From Poritiphilus sp965212595 (GTDB lineage Bacteria; Bacteroidota; Bacteroidia; Flavobacteriales; Flavobacteriaceae): a stretch of 64,000 nucleotides of DNA. A program made the translations under genes and the position numbers. Positions 25,727-34,285 of the stretch are shown piece after piece. The notes beneath the pieces are model-generated. The model was not told the origin of the DNA, searched no databases, and worked only from the letters and a program-made list of their open reading frames with translations. The number at the start of each line of letters is the position of its first letter. Position 1 is the stretch's first letter. Where the stretch lies: assembly GCA_965212595.1 (NCBI GenBank), contig CBDBVE010000007.1:1-64000 (forward strand), in the 5' to 3' direction.

Positions 25727-28276
25727 ATGGACGATAATTTTTCACCAAGAGTAAAAGATGTTATTGCGTATAGTAAGGAAGAGGCCTTGCGTCTTGGCCA
25801 CGACTTTATCGGTACTGAACATCTTATGCTGGGATTGCTTCGGGATGGTAATGGCAAGGCCATAAGTATTCTGGATGCTTTGGATGTAGATCTGGACCAT
25901 TTGAGACGGAAGGTTGAAATATTGAGTCCGGCAAATCCTAATTCGGGCAATGCTCAGAAAGATAAGAAGAACTTACATCTTACCAGACAGGCAGAACGGG
26001 CATTAAAAACAACATTTTTAGAGGCTAAGCTTTTTCAGAGCTCATCTATCAATACAGCACATTTGCTTTTGTGTATTCTAAGGAATGAGAATGATCCTAC
26101 CACCAAGCTTTTGCATAAGTTAAAAGTAGATTATGACGGGGTTAAAGATCAGTTTAAATCCATGATCACCAGCGATGACGATTTTATGGATTCTCCAACT
26201 TCAGAATCGTTTCCCAGTGATTCAGATGAGCCCATTGAAGGCAAGGAAGGGTCTTTTGGCTCAGCTACGGGACAAAAAGGCAGCAAAAAGTCTAAAACAC
26301 CAGTGCTGGATAATTTCGGGAGAGATCTGACTCGTCTGGCCGAGGACAACAAATTGGATCCGGTGGTTGGAAGAGAAAAGGAGATTGAAAGAGTATCACA
26401 GATCTTAAGCAGACGTAAGAAAAACAATCCGCTCCTCATAGGAGAACCCGGAGTGGGTAAAAGTGCTATTGCAGAGGGTCTTGCTCTCCGCATTATCAAC
26501 AAAAAAGTTTCACGTATTCTCTACAACAAACGCGTGGTTACCTTAGACCTTGCTTCTTTGGTTGCAGGAACAAAATATCGCGGACAGTTTGAAGAGCGAA
26601 TGAAAGCGGTGATGAATGAGCTCGAAAAGAATGATGATGTCATTCTTTTTATTGACGAGATCCATACCATTGTAGGCGCAGGTGGCGCAACGGGAAGCCT
26701 AGATGCTTCCAATATGTTTAAGCCAGCGCTTGCCAGAGGAGAAATTCAATGTATAGGAGCCACAACCCTGGATGAGTACAGACAGTATATAGAAAAAGAT
26801 GGGGCACTAGAAAGAAGGTTCCAGAAAGTGATGGTAGAACCTACCACAGTGGAAGAGACCATTGAGATCTTAAAGAACATCAAAGGAAAATACGAGGATC
26901 ATCACAACGTAAATTACACAGATGACGCTTTGATTGCATGTGTAAAGTTGACGAACCGATATATGACAGACCGTTTTCTTCCAGACAAGGCTATTGACGC
27001 CTTAGACGAAGCCGGTTCCAGAGTGCATATCGTCAATATGGATGTCCCTAAGCAGATTCTTGAGTTGGAGAAGCAACTGGAGGACGTTAGAGATCTCAAA
27101 AACAGCGTTGTTAAAAAGCAGCGTTATGAAGAGGCCGCAAAGCTGAGAGATGACGAGAAAAGGCTGGAAAAAGAGTTGGCTGTCGCCCAGGAGAAATGGG
27201 AAGAAGATAGTAAGCTCCACCGCGAGACAGTTTCGGAAGAAAATGTAGCAGACGTGGTTTCCATGATGAGCGGCATTCCGGTCAATAAAATTGCACAGAC
27301 AGAAAGCAATAAGCTTGCCGAGCTGCCCGAACTTATTAAAGGCAATGTAATTGGGCAAGACGAGGCCGTAGCCAAGGTGGCAAAAGCCATACAACGAAAC
27401 CGGGCAGGGCTCAAAGACCCTAATAAGCCTATAGGTTCATTTATATTCCTGGGACAAACCGGGGTGGGAAAAACCCAGCTGGCTAAAATTCTCGCTAAAG
27501 AATTATTTGATTCTGAAGATGCGCTCATACGGATCGATATGAGCGAATACATGGAGAAATTTGCTATCTCGCGTCTGGTAGGAGCACCTCCGGGATATGT
27601 GGGCTATGAAGAAGGCGGACAGCTTACAGAGAAGGTAAGGAGAAAGCCCTATTCCGTGATCTTGTTAGATGAAGTTGAAAAAGCACATCCCGATGTGTTT
27701 AATATGTTACTGCAGGTGTTAGATGATGGTTTCTTAACAGACAGCCTTGGGCGTAAGATCGATTTTAGGAATACTATTATTATAATGACCTCAAACATTG
27801 GGGCGCGCCAGCTTAAAGATTTTGGCCAAGGAGTTGGATTCGGAACTTCTGCCAAGAAATCTCAGGCAGACACCCATCATAAGACCGTTATTGAAAATGC
27901 GCTTAAAAAGGCATTTGCACCTGAATTTTTGAATAGAATTGACGATGTTATTGTATTTAATCCGTTGGAAAGAGAGCATATCCATAAGATTATCGACATT
28001 GAACTGAATAAGTTGTATGAGAGAATAAAGGATATTGGTTATGATCTTAATCTTTCGGAAAAAGCCAAGGATTATATAGCAGAAAAAGGTTTTGACAAAC
28101 AATATGGGGCTCGACCATTAAAAAGAGCCATCCAGAAGTATATAGAAGATACGCTGGCTGAAGAGATAGTGAATTCTAAACTTCAAGAAGGCGATAGTAT
28201 TTTTATGGACCTGGACGAAAAAAAGGACGAATTGTCTATCAAAATTAAAAAAGCAAAGAAGTCTTCTAAGGCTTAG
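25727..28276 (+). CDS. clpC: ATP-dependent Clp protease ATPase subunit ClpC
   Basis: This is an 849-aa Hsp100 unfoldase. Residues 1-145 hold the two Clp_N repeats ('HDFIGTEHLMLGLLRDGNGKA', 'INTAHLLLCILRNEN'). The first AAA+ module has Walker A 'GEPGVGKSA' near 240 and Walker B 'ILFIDEIHT'. The UVR-type coiled coil lies near 465-485 ('RYEEAAKLRDDEKRLEKEL'), marking ClpC rather than ClpA. The second AAA+ module has 'GQTGVGKTQ' near 575. The ClpP-docking loop is the 'GVGFG' segment. It feeds substrates to ClpP in the cytoplasm. The terminator at 28297-28328 follows. Confidence 0.96.
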   Translation: MDDNFSPRVKDVIAYSKEEALRLGHDFIGTEHLMLGLLRDGNGKAISILDALDVDLDHLRRKVEILSPANPNSGNAQKDKKNLHLTRQAERALKTTFLEAKLFQSSSINTAHLLLCILRNENDPTTKLLHKLKVDYDGVKDQFKSMITSDDDFMDSPTSESFPSDSDEPIEGKEGSFGSATGQKGSKKSKTPVLDNFGRDLTRLAEDNKLDPVVGREKEIERVSQILSRRKKNNPLLIGEPGVGKSAIAEGLALRIINKKVSRILYNKRVVTLDLASLVAGTKYRGQFEERMKAVMNELEKNDDVILFIDEIHTIVGAGGATGSLDASNMFKPALARGEIQCIGATTLDEYRQYIEKDGALERRFQKVMVEPTTVEETIEILKNIKGKYEDHHNVNYTDDALIACVKLTNRYMTDRFLPDKAIDALDEAGSRVHIVNMDVPKQILELEKQLEDVRDLKNSVVKKQRYEEAAKLRDDEKRLEKELAVAQEKWEEDSKLHRETVSEENVADVVSMMSGIPVNKIAQTESNKLAELPELIKGNVIGQDEAVAKVAKAIQRNRAGLKDPNKPIGSFIFLGQTGVGKTQLAKILAKELFDSEDALIRIDMSEYMEKFAISRLVGAPPGYVGYEEGGQLTEKVRRKPYSVILLDEVEKAHPDVFNMLLQVLDDGFLTDSLGRKIDFRNTIIIMTSNIGARQLKDFGQGVGFGTSAKKSQADTHHKTVIENALKKAFAPEFLNRIDDVIVFNPLEREHIHKIIDIELNKLYERIKDIGYDLNLSEKAKDYIAEKGFDKQYGARPLKRAIQKYIEDTLAEEIVNSKLQEGDSIFMDLDEKKDELSIKIKKAKKSSKA

Positions 28277-28296
28277 TATTGTAAGAATTTATGGAT

Positions 28297-28328
28297 AAGG
28301 GAGCCCATACTTTTGGCTCCCTTTTTTT
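28297..28328 (+). terminator. Rho-independent terminator of clpC
   Basis: Stem AAGGGAGCC / GGCTCCCTT with loop catacttt, followed by seven Ts. It starts 20 bp after the clpC stop codon. Confidence 0.92.
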
Positions 28329-28475
28329 ATGCCTAAATCCTTCCGGGTAGGAAATAAAATACAGTTTTGGCGCGCCCAAAGCCGTATAAACGATATTTAC
28401 GCCTTTAGTCTAATATTTTTCCTAAAATTTATGCTTAGGTCTACTTTCGTTTTAGGACACGTAAACTATTTGGAA

Positions 28476-28889
28476 ATGAAAGTCGGACCGACTAAGAAAA
28501 AGGTCATCGTAAGAGAATACCAGCTTGATATTGGGAAGATCCAAGTATTCAAAAATCACATGGTATCTATCTTCGATGAGGGAGCTACCCTGACTCTAGA
28601 AAGGGCGTATCAAATCATTGGAATCTCTGAAATACATTTTAGAGACCGAAATTTTGGTTTTATCAGTCTTCGAAAGAATTCTTACGCAATAGACCCAACT
28701 ATCTACAATTATTTAAGGGAATTAAAAAACCTCAAAGCCTTTGCAATAGTATCTGTGAAAGAAGTTGACATGCACAACTTTAAGATAGAGAAATTGTTTT
28801 ACAAAAGGCCAATGAAGTTTTTTATTGACTACGCTAATGCCCTGGTATGGGTTAAAAGAAGAGTTAAGGTAAAGCAGAAAGGGCTTTGA
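28476..28889 (+). CDS. Hypothetical protein, STAS/SEC14-like in flavobacteria
   Basis: This is about 137 aa from the ATG at 28476 (MKVGPTKKKVIVREYQLDIG). The frame runs open from an ATG at 28329, but that start lies in the T-run of the clpC terminator and adds unlikely sequence. The pattern 'FKNHMVSIFDEGATLTLERAYQIIGISEIHFRDRNFGFISLRKNSYAIDPTIY' and the end 'KLFYKRPMKFFIDYANALVWVKR' resemble small flavobacterial proteins assigned a STAS/SEC14-like fold. The assignment is from memory of the pattern and tentative. The function is unknown. Confidence 0.6.
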   Translation: MKVGPTKKKVIVREYQLDIGKIQVFKNHMVSIFDEGATLTLERAYQIIGISEIHFRDRNFGFISLRKNSYAIDPTIYNYLRELKNLKAFAIVSVKEVDMHNFKIEKLFYKRPMKFFIDYANALVWVKRRVKVKQKGL

Positions 28890-28943
28890 TGCTCAGGATT
28901 TACCGCTAAATAAAGTTCTTCCGTCAATAATTGCTATTTATTT

Positions 28944-30482
28944 TTATTGATCTTCTGCCTGAACGGGCTGATCTGGGGGTTTAAGCAGTTCCAGATAAGA
29001 ACTACCGATGGCTTCTATAATTTTGCCTGCGGTGACACTATCTTGCCCTTCACTGAGCGCAGCTATATCTCCGGCCCTTCCATGAAGATATACACCCAGA
29101 ATTGCAGCCTGAAATGGTTTATATCCGCATGCGACCAATCCTGTGATCATGCCGGTAAGGACATCACCACTTCCCGCAGTGGCCATCCCTGGATTTCCAG
29201 TGTTATTGATAAACCCTTTGCCCTCATGAAAGGTAATGGTATGAGCTCCCTTTAGGACTAAAATACAATGGTATTCCTCCGTAAATTTTTTGGCCTTTTC
29301 CAGTTTTTCAAAGTCATCTTTCCAGGCTCCAACCAAACGTTCAAACTCTTTTGGGTGCGGTGTTAAAACTGAGTGGGGCGCTAATTTCTTTAAAAGTGTT
29401 TTCTTCTTCGCAAGCAAGTTTAAGCCGTCTGCATCGACAACTAGAGGGGCCTTATTTTCCGTCAAAAAACTTGAAAAACTATTAGCCGTTTTCACAGCTG
29501 TTCCCAAACCAATACCCAATCCAATAACCGACGGCTTTATCTCAAATTTAATATCGGCAATAGCTCTGTCATCTTTGTCTGTAATAACCATGGCCTCCGG
29601 CACAGCGGTTTGCAAAGGAAGGTTTCCACATTCTGGCACATAGGCCGTAACCAGGCCGCTACCAGTACTCAGGCAAGCTTTTGCCGCGAGGATTACAGCT
29701 CCAATTTTACCGAAACTTCCTCCAAGGATCAAAGCATGGCCATAGGAACCCTTGTGTGAGAATTTTGGCCTGGGTTTATAAATACCTTTTGCCTGCTGCT
29801 TGGTAACCAGTTGAAAAGTAACATCGGCCTTATTCAAGAATTGCGTATCCAATCCAATATCAAGCACTTCCCATTGCTTACAATACGGTCCGGTTTGGGG
29901 AAGAAAAAAAACCAATTTGGGTGCCTGAAAACTTAAGACGAAATCTGCCTTTATAATACCAACAGTATCTTTTGCTGCCCTTTCTAAAAAGAGTCCGGAG
30001 GGTACATCAACAGAGAGTATAAATGTTCCCGTATTATTTAAGTAGTCGATAAGCTTGGCCACCCAGGATGATGGAGGCCGATTAAGGCCAATTCCAAAAA
30101 TAGCGTCTACAATGATATCGTCTACTCCTATTTGCGGTAAAGGACTATCTTCATTGATAAAGTTGGGCCAGATCTTTCGGGCCTTCAAGCGCTCTAAGTT
30201 GATTAAAAAATCCTGAGATCGCTTTTCGCTGTAATTGACAACATTGACATCGATGTGATAACCATGCTCTTGCAAGTGCCTTGCCAAAGCAATCCCGTCA
30301 CCACCGTTGTTGCCAATTCCACAGAACAAATGAATCTTTACCGGTGCTCCCTGCATGCGGCTGTGCAGCCAATTAAAAAGTTGCAAAGCTGCTCTTTCCA
30401 TGAGGGATTCGCTTGTAATTTGCTGCTCCTCAATGGTAAATTTATCCGCCTCGTAAATTTGCTGTGCATTAAAAATTTTCAT
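28944..30482 (-). CDS. Bifunctional NAD(P)H-hydrate epimerase / ADP-dependent NAD(P)H-hydrate dehydratase
   Basis: This is a 512-aa NAD(P)HX repair enzyme. Residues 1-215 are the YjeF_N epimerase domain with 'LFCGIGNNGGDGIALARHL' and 'DIIVDAIFGIGLNRP'. Residues 225-505 are the ribokinase-like dehydratase with 'GSYGHALILGGSFGKIGAVILAAKACLSTG', 'VLTPHPKEFERL' and the signature 'NTGNPGMATAGSGDVLTGMI'. It restores NADH and NADPH damaged by hydration, in the cytoplasm. The gene is divergent from the threonine operon; the 365 bp between them contain the thr promoter and leader. Confidence 0.95.
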   Translation of the reverse strand: MKIFNAQQIYEADKFTIEEQQITSESLMERAALQLFNWLHSRMQGAPVKIHLFCGIGNNGGDGIALARHLQEHGYHIDVNVVNYSEKRSQDFLINLERLKARKIWPNFINEDSPLPQIGVDDIIVDAIFGIGLNRPPSSWVAKLIDYLNNTGTFILSVDVPSGLFLERAAKDTVGIIKADFVLSFQAPKLVFFLPQTGPYCKQWEVLDIGLDTQFLNKADVTFQLVTKQQAKGIYKPRPKFSHKGSYGHALILGGSFGKIGAVILAAKACLSTGSGLVTAYVPECGNLPLQTAVPEAMVITDKDDRAIADIKFEIKPSVIGLGIGLGTAVKTANSFSSFLTENKAPLVVDADGLNLLAKKKTLLKKLAPHSVLTPHPKEFERLVGAWKDDFEKLEKAKKFTEEYHCILVLKGAHTITFHEGKGFINNTGNPGMATAGSGDVLTGMITGLVACGYKPFQAAILGVYLHGRAGDIAALSEGQDSVTAGKIIEAIGSSYLELLKPPDQPVQAEDQ

Positions 30483-30639
30483 GATACTGCTATAACTTTT
30501 ACAAAGTTGCTGATTAAATTCTTAGGCGCTGGAAGTACTTACTTATTTTTGAAAAATTAAAGATTATTCTGCAATGACAGGGCCTATTCTTTAAAAATAT
30601 CTGAAAATTACTGGCAAGACTGTAAAAATTACAGAAATC

Positions 30640-30670
30640 TTGGCTTGGCATTTTAAAAGTACTACATTTG
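30640..30670 (+). promoter_or_regulatory. Promoter of the thr operon (Bacteroidota type)
   Basis: The -7 element TACATTTG (30663-30670) matches TAnnTTTG exactly. The -33 TTG at 30640-30642 lies 20 bp upstream, within the 19-21 bp known for this sigma factor. Transcription should start near 30677, which places the Thr-rich leader peptide (30699) inside the transcript. Confidence 0.7.
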
Positions 30671-30698
30671 ACTCTCTAATGTTTAAAAGCAAAACAAA

Positions 30699-30782
30699 GT
30701 GAACATCTCTTTTTTGTCGTTCTACAAAATAAACGGTGTTAAAGCAATCACTACTTTCCGTACTACAACCCCTTTGGGGTAA
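30699..30782 (+). CDS. Putative thr operon leader peptide (27 aa, Thr/Ile-rich)
   Basis: I read this short frame by hand from GTG at 30699 to TAA at 30780-30782. It begins MNISFLSFYKING and ends AITTFRTTTPLG. Five of eight consecutive codons near the end are Thr (ACT ACT ... ACT ACA ACC), preceded by Ile. It lies 22 bp after the predicted start of transcription and 65 bp before thrA. Enterobacterial thrL peptides have the same Thr/Ile enrichment and sense charged tRNA by stalling. The start is GTG, with no upstream in-frame ATG before a stop. I see no strong terminator hairpin between it and thrA, so if it regulates, the mode may differ from E. coli. Confidence 0.55.
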   Translation: MNISFLSFYKINGVKAITTFRTTTPLG

Positions 30783-30847
30783 GCTGTTATTCTATTTCCG
30801 TATTCGCGTTTTGCATTTGCATTTTTTCTATTTAAATCAGTAGTATA

Positions 30848-33292
30848 ATGAAAGTTTTAAAATTTGGCGGCACTTCGGTTGCTAACTCCACCAATATTGA
30901 GCAGGTTAAAAAAATAGTCCGCAATCAGGGTTCTGAAACTGTGGTTGTGGTAGTATCAGCTCTTGGTGGAATAACAGATCTATTACTAAAATCCCTATAC
31001 ATAGCATCCCTGCAAAACAATGGCTACAAGGCTATTCTAAAAGAGATTGAAGAACGGCACATAAGTACCATAAGGGAGTTACTTCCTATTGATGAACACA
31101 GCAGGGTTTTGAGCAAGGTTAAAAGTGATCTTAATTCTCTTGAAACTCTAATTGAAGGTGCATTTCTTATAGGTGAAAATACACCGCAGCTTTCCGATAA
31201 AATCTTGGGTTTTGGAGAGCTGTTGTCATCCTATATCATCAGTCAATATTTTGCGTCTGAAGACCTGGATTGTGGTTTTAAGGACAGTAGAGATCTCATT
31301 GTAACCGACTCTAATTACGGTCGGGCGGCGGTAGATTTTGAAATAACCAATACCAACTGCCTTGGTTTTTTTAAAACGCCGGCCCATGCAATTACGGTTA
31401 TTCCCGGTTTTGTTGCCTCCTCAAAGGAAGGCAACCCCACTACCCTGGGTCGTGGAGGTTCTGACTATACCGCCGCGATCGTAGCAGGGAGCTTAAATGC
31501 CGATGAGCTTCAAATATGGACCGATGTTAGTGGTATGTATACGGCCAATCCTAAACTGGTAAAACAAGCAAGGCCCATTCCTACGATTTCTTACAAGGAA
31601 GCTATGGAACTTTCGCATTTTGGCGCCAAGGTGCTCTACCCTCCTACAATTCAACCCGTATTAGCCAAAGAAATTCCGATTCGGATAAGCAACACCTTTA
31701 GTCCAGAGGCAACAGGGACGCTCATATCAAATGTTGAAAGCAGTCATTTAAAAACCGTTCGTGGAATAAGCAATATTGAAAACATTGCGCTATTGTCTCT
31801 TGAAGGCTCTGGTATGATAGGGATTCCAGGAGTTTCCAGACGATTTTTTGAAATACTATCTACGGCAAACATTAGTGTGGCCCTTATTACTCAGGCATCC
31901 TCCGAGCATTCTATATGCATCGGTATTTCCTCTGAAGATATGGATCTCGCAGTCTCTGAAATCAATACGGCTTTTAGCTATGAAATAAGTTCGGGAAGAC
32001 TAAACCCGGTTATTGCAGAATGCGATCTTTCTATAATCGCTTTAGTGGGCGATAATATGAAAAGTCATCAAGGCCTGAGTGGTAAAATGTTCAGTGCTTT
32101 GGGGAAAAATAATGTAAATATCAGGGCCATAGCCCAGGGAGCCTCCGAAAGGAATATTTCTGCGGTAATTAATTCTGGAGACGTAAAAAAAGCTTTGAAC
32201 ACCCTGCATGAAGCGTTTTTTGAGGAGCAAATAAAACAGCTTAATATTTACATGATGGGGGTAGGGAACGTAGGTTCAAAATTGCTAAATCAGCTGAGGC
32301 AACAGCAAAAATACTTAAAAAAACACCTGGGCTTAAACCTTCGGGTTATAGGAATTTCCAATTCGCGGAAAATGTATTTTGATGAAGGAGGTATGTCTTT
32401 AGAAGATTGGGAAACCGCTCTCGAGGACGGGGAAACCGCTGATAAAGAAGAATTTTTTCATCGGGTTAAGCAACTCAATTACAGGAATAGCATTTTTGTT
32501 GACAATACTGCTAGCCAGGTTATTTCGGACAGCTATGCCAACTACTTAAATCACAATATTGCGGTTGTTACCTGCAATAAAATTGCATGTTCGGGAGACT
32601 ATTCAAAGTATCTGGAGCTAAAAACCCTATCCCATACTTTCAACGCTCCATTTTTGTTTGAAACCAATGTAGGTGCGGGATTGCCAATTATAGATACGCT
32701 TAAAAATTTAATAGCCTCCGGAGATAAGATTCGTAAAATACAAGCAGTGCTTTCTGGAAGCCTTAATTTTGTCTTTAATAATTTCAATGAAAAGACGAGC
32801 TTTCAAAGTATTGTAAAGCAGGCACAGGAAGAAGGTTACACAGAACCAGATCCAAAAATAGATCTAAGCGGCATTGATGTAATGCGTAAGATCCTGATTC
32901 TGGCCAGAGAAAGTGGTTACGAGCTTGAATTGATGGATATCAAAAACAACTCCTTTCTACCAAAGGAAAGTATGGAAACGAAAAATACAGAGGACTTTCT
33001 TTCAAGTCTTATGGCCCATGAAGCGAATTTTCAAAGCATTTATGAGAAAGCTGTTAAGTCTAAAAGCAAGTTAAAATATGTAGCGCAGTTTGAAAACGGA
33101 AAAGCCTCTGTTGGGCTTCAGGAAATTCCTAAAGGCCATGATTTTTACAATTTGGAGGGAAGCGATAATATTGTTCTGTTTTTTACAGATCGCTATGCCG
33201 AACAGCCCTTGATAGTCAAAGGCGCCGGTGCGGGTGCCGAGGTCACTGCTTCAGGAATTTTTGCAGATATAATACGAATAGGTAATTTTTAG
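30848..33292 (+). CDS. thrA: Bifunctional aspartokinase / homoserine dehydrogenase
   Basis: This is an 814-aa fused enzyme. Aspartokinase residues 1-290 have 'KFGGTSVANSTN' at the start, 'TLGRGGSDYTAAI' and 'DVSGMYTANP'. ACT-type regulatory repeats span about 310-450 ('IALLSLEGSGMIGIPGVSRRFFEILSTANISVALITQAS', 'IIALVGDNMKSHQGLSGKMFSALGKNNVNIRAIAQGAS'). Homoserine dehydrogenase starts at about 465 with the Rossmann motif 'MMGVGNVGSKL' and has 'ETNVGAGLPIIDTLKNLIASGD' and 'SGSLNFVFN'. It catalyses the first and third steps from aspartate to threonine and is normally inhibited by threonine. It is followed by thrB (33 bp) and thrC (27 bp). Confidence 0.97.
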   Translation: MKVLKFGGTSVANSTNIEQVKKIVRNQGSETVVVVVSALGGITDLLLKSLYIASLQNNGYKAILKEIEERHISTIRELLPIDEHSRVLSKVKSDLNSLETLIEGAFLIGENTPQLSDKILGFGELLSSYIISQYFASEDLDCGFKDSRDLIVTDSNYGRAAVDFEITNTNCLGFFKTPAHAITVIPGFVASSKEGNPTTLGRGGSDYTAAIVAGSLNADELQIWTDVSGMYTANPKLVKQARPIPTISYKEAMELSHFGAKVLYPPTIQPVLAKEIPIRISNTFSPEATGTLISNVESSHLKTVRGISNIENIALLSLEGSGMIGIPGVSRRFFEILSTANISVALITQASSEHSICIGISSEDMDLAVSEINTAFSYEISSGRLNPVIAECDLSIIALVGDNMKSHQGLSGKMFSALGKNNVNIRAIAQGASERNISAVINSGDVKKALNTLHEAFFEEQIKQLNIYMMGVGNVGSKLLNQLRQQQKYLKKHLGLNLRVIGISNSRKMYFDEGGMSLEDWETALEDGETADKEEFFHRVKQLNYRNSIFVDNTASQVISDSYANYLNHNIAVVTCNKIACSGDYSKYLELKTLSHTFNAPFLFETNVGAGLPIIDTLKNLIASGDKIRKIQAVLSGSLNFVFNNFNEKTSFQSIVKQAQEEGYTEPDPKIDLSGIDVMRKILILARESGYELELMDIKNNSFLPKESMETKNTEDFLSSLMAHEANFQSIYEKAVKSKSKLKYVAQFENGKASVGLQEIPKGHDFYNLEGSDNIVLFFTDRYAEQPLIVKGAGAGAEVTASGIFADIIRIGNF

Positions 33293-33325
33293 AGAAGTCT
33301 TTATACGCAATTCCAAACTGGTTTA

Positions 33326-34258
33326 ATGAAAAACAATGAAATAAAAATATTCTGTCCGGCCACCATCGCGAACATTTCGTGCGGTTTTGATGTTTTAGGC
33401 CTAGCTCTCAACTCTGTTGGTGATGAAATGATTGTTAGAAAAGTCTCAAAAAAAGGTGTTGTTATTTCAAAAATAAGTGGTCAGGACTTACCTCTGGATA
33501 CTCATAAAAATGTGGCTGGAGTGGCGGCAGAAGCATTGTTGAAAGCAATAAAATACGAAGAGGGTTTTGAAATTGAAATCCAAAAAAATATCAAAGCGGG
33601 GAGCGGTATTGGGAGTAGCGCCGCAAGTGCTGCAGGCGCGGTATGGGCTATAAACGAACTATTGGACCGCCCCTTTGAAAATGTGGAGTTGGTAAAATTT
33701 GCGATGGAAGGTGAAAAGTTGGCTAGTGGGGTAGCGCATGCAGACAATGTTGCTCCGGCTCTATTGGGAGGTTTTACTTTAGTGCGTTCCTATAACCCGC
33801 TGGATATTGTAAAGATACATACGCCAAAAGATCTCTATGCCAGTATTATTCATCCGCAAATTGAAGTTAAGACTTCCGATTCCAGGAAAATTCTCAAAAC
33901 TTCTATTGCCCTCGAAGATGGGATACGGCAGTGGGGAAATGTCGGAGGTTTAATTGCAGGGCTTTTTACTGAAAATTATGACCTCATTGGTCGATCCTTG
34001 GAAGATCATATCGTAGAACCTATACGTTCTATCCTTATCCCTGCTTTTGATAACTTAAAACAGACATGTTTACAAGAAGGGGCTTTGGGTTGCGGTATTT
34101 CGGGTTCGGGACCTTCCGTCTTTGCGCTGAGCCATGGTGAAGAAACCGCTCTGAAGGTGAGGGAGGCAATGAAGAGTGTTTATAAGGACATGGGTATTCT
34201 ATATGAGCTTCACGTTTCAGGAATGAACCTGGAAGGAGTGAGAAGGTTGAACAATTAG
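33326..34258 (+). CDS. thrB: Homoserine kinase
   Basis: This is a 310-aa GHMP kinase. The phosphate-binding loop is 'IKAGSGIGSSAASAAGAVWAINEL' (about residues 89-112), and the C-terminal GHMP motif is 'GALGCGISGSGPSVFAL'. The N-terminus 'KIFCPATIANISCGFDVLGLAL' is typical. It phosphorylates homoserine with ATP in the cytoplasm. It is the second gene of the thr operon. The start is the ATG at 33326, 33 bp after the thrA stop. Confidence 0.97.
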   Translation: MKNNEIKIFCPATIANISCGFDVLGLALNSVGDEMIVRKVSKKGVVISKISGQDLPLDTHKNVAGVAAEALLKAIKYEEGFEIEIQKNIKAGSGIGSSAASAAGAVWAINELLDRPFENVELVKFAMEGEKLASGVAHADNVAPALLGGFTLVRSYNPLDIVKIHTPKDLYASIIHPQIEVKTSDSRKILKTSIALEDGIRQWGNVGGLIAGLFTENYDLIGRSLEDHIVEPIRSILIPAFDNLKQTCLQEGALGCGISGSGPSVFALSHGEETALKVREAMKSVYKDMGILYELHVSGMNLEGVRRLNN

Positions 34259-34285
34259 CAATTAGCAATATACCAAGATTAATTC

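Noticed and set aside
28329..28475. Upstream extension of the STAS/SEC14-like gene to the ATG at 28329
   Set aside because: That ATG overlaps the T-run of the clpC terminator, and the extra 49 residues look non-coding.
30679..30702. Short frame MFKSKTK ending at the start of the Thr-rich leader
   Set aside because: Only seven codons, with no amino-acid bias. Kept in mind only as a possible translational coupler.
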